Below, in pieces: positions 63,478 to 64,000 of a DNA stretch of 64,000 nt. This DNA comes from Psychrobacter sp. NG25 (GTDB lineage Bacteria; Pseudomonadota; Gammaproteobacteria; Pseudomonadales; Moraxellaceae), in contig NZ_JADGMV010000005.1 in the NCBI RefSeq assembly GCF_015234355.1, positions 248,001 through 312,000 on the forward strand, written 5' to 3'. The notes beneath the pieces were generated by a model, which had not been told where the DNA came from, did no database searches, and was given only the letters and a program-made list of their open reading frames with translations. The position numbers and the translations under genes are program-made. How positions within the stretch are numbered: the stretch's first letter is position 1; each line of letters starts with the position of its first letter.

Positions 63478-64000
63478 CTGAAACCCTTATAGACAAACCT
63501 GCTACCACCAATAAAAACCAAGGTGGGGTACAGTCACTTGAGATTGGGCTGTCGATACTAGATGTGCTTATCGACCGCAATGAACCTATGATGCTAAAAG
63601 ACATCGCTGAAGCCATGCAAATGCATCCAGCAAAGTGTCACCGGTATATGGTTAGCCTCATCCGCAAAAATTACGCTCGGCAGCTAAACGATGGGCGCTA
63701 TGGACTAGGTATTCGAGTCAATGCACTTAGTCATAACGGGGTTAGTTCAAATAACATCTTGGAGCGACTGACTCATGCAGCCAATGAGATAAAAGATATC
63801 CTCAACTGCGGGGTGCAAATTGCCAAATGGTTTAGTGAAGGCCCCATCATTATTCAATCTGTTGAGCCAGACAGTCCAATCAGTATTATTACTCGCATCG
63901 GTTCACGTATGCCACTGACGACGTCGGCGACAGGTCAGCTGTTTGCCAGTTATCAAACTGAAGAGATTATCCAACCATTGGTTATGGCTGAATGGCATGC
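63478..64000 (+). CDS. IclR family transcriptional regulator, partial
   Basis: Starts MPAAETLIDKPATTNK at ATG 63478; 174 codons then the window ends. N-terminal winged HTH (about 20-80: QSLEIGLSILDVLIDRNEPM, LKDIAEAMQMHPAKCHRYM) followed by the start of the effector-binding domain (LNCGVQIAKWFSEGPIII, MPLTTSATGQLFASY). The last is the usual IclR P-loop-like TSATG region. Divergent from maiA, so it likely senses an aromatic pathway intermediate; the repressor or activator role cannot be told. Confidence 0.9.

Overview
The window looks like chromosomal DNA of a Psychrobacter-type gammaproteobacterium (Moraxellaceae). This is inferred from moderate-to-low GC, a fused tyrA-aroA gene behind pheA and hisC, a SohB that starts without a membrane anchor, tandem FadD genes, an ESPR-type trimeric autotransporter, and many copies of short non-coding repeats. 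No rRNA, tRNA, CRISPR array or intact insertion sequence was found.

Layout. 1-2.4 kb: start of aspS (cut by the window edge) and sohB. 2.7-11.8 kb: a lipid/acid catabolism island with an acyl-CoA dehydrogenase, an APH-type kinase of the ACAD10/11-LvaA kind, a histidine-phosphatase-fold protein and an SDR, facing two tandem FadD-type acyl-CoA ligases. 12.2-14.7 kb: FetAB-like ABC exporter (with a Cys in the Walker A motif) and a YbgC-like thioesterase. 15.2-29 kb: housekeeping genes (xthA, argJ, sdaA, a RutG/UraA-like permease, an EamA transporter, rubredoxin, an alpha/beta hydrolase, apt, transaldolase) with small envelope proteins. 29.2-34.1 kb: aromatic amino-acid operon pheA-hisC-tyrA/aroA. 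34.3-36.3 kb: rarD, folB, folK.

36.5-41.3 kb is the accessory stretch: an RCC1-repeat lipoprotein, a second lipoprotein, the broken N-terminus of a possible lipase/effector gene, a chimeric fragment made from two neighbouring sequences, then four tandem paralogues of an unrecognised family and a fifth ORF that shares only their first residues. It has the look of a decayed and reshuffled effector/immunity locus and is the best candidate here for something undescribed.

41.3-50 kb: cysE, trmJ, an orphan Hpt protein, dnaE and ggt. 50.4-54.1 kb: two lipoproteins of unknown function, one with a striking Tyr-Asp-Gly repeat. 54.3-57.3 kb: a Spy/CpxP-like lipoprotein divergent from a CpxRA-like two-component system. 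57.8-61 kb: a trimeric autotransporter adhesin. 61.3-64 kb: a flavin-dependent monooxygenase-like protein, a zeta-class GST/maleylacetoacetate isomerase and the start of an IclR regulator.

Two repeat families are scattered between genes. One is about 107 bp long and bounded by TATAGTC/GACTATA (nine copies in three subtypes). The other is a MITE of about 150-170 bp with ends GGGCGTGTC..., usually flanked by TA (five copies, one truncated). Several touch stop codons or split gene pairs.
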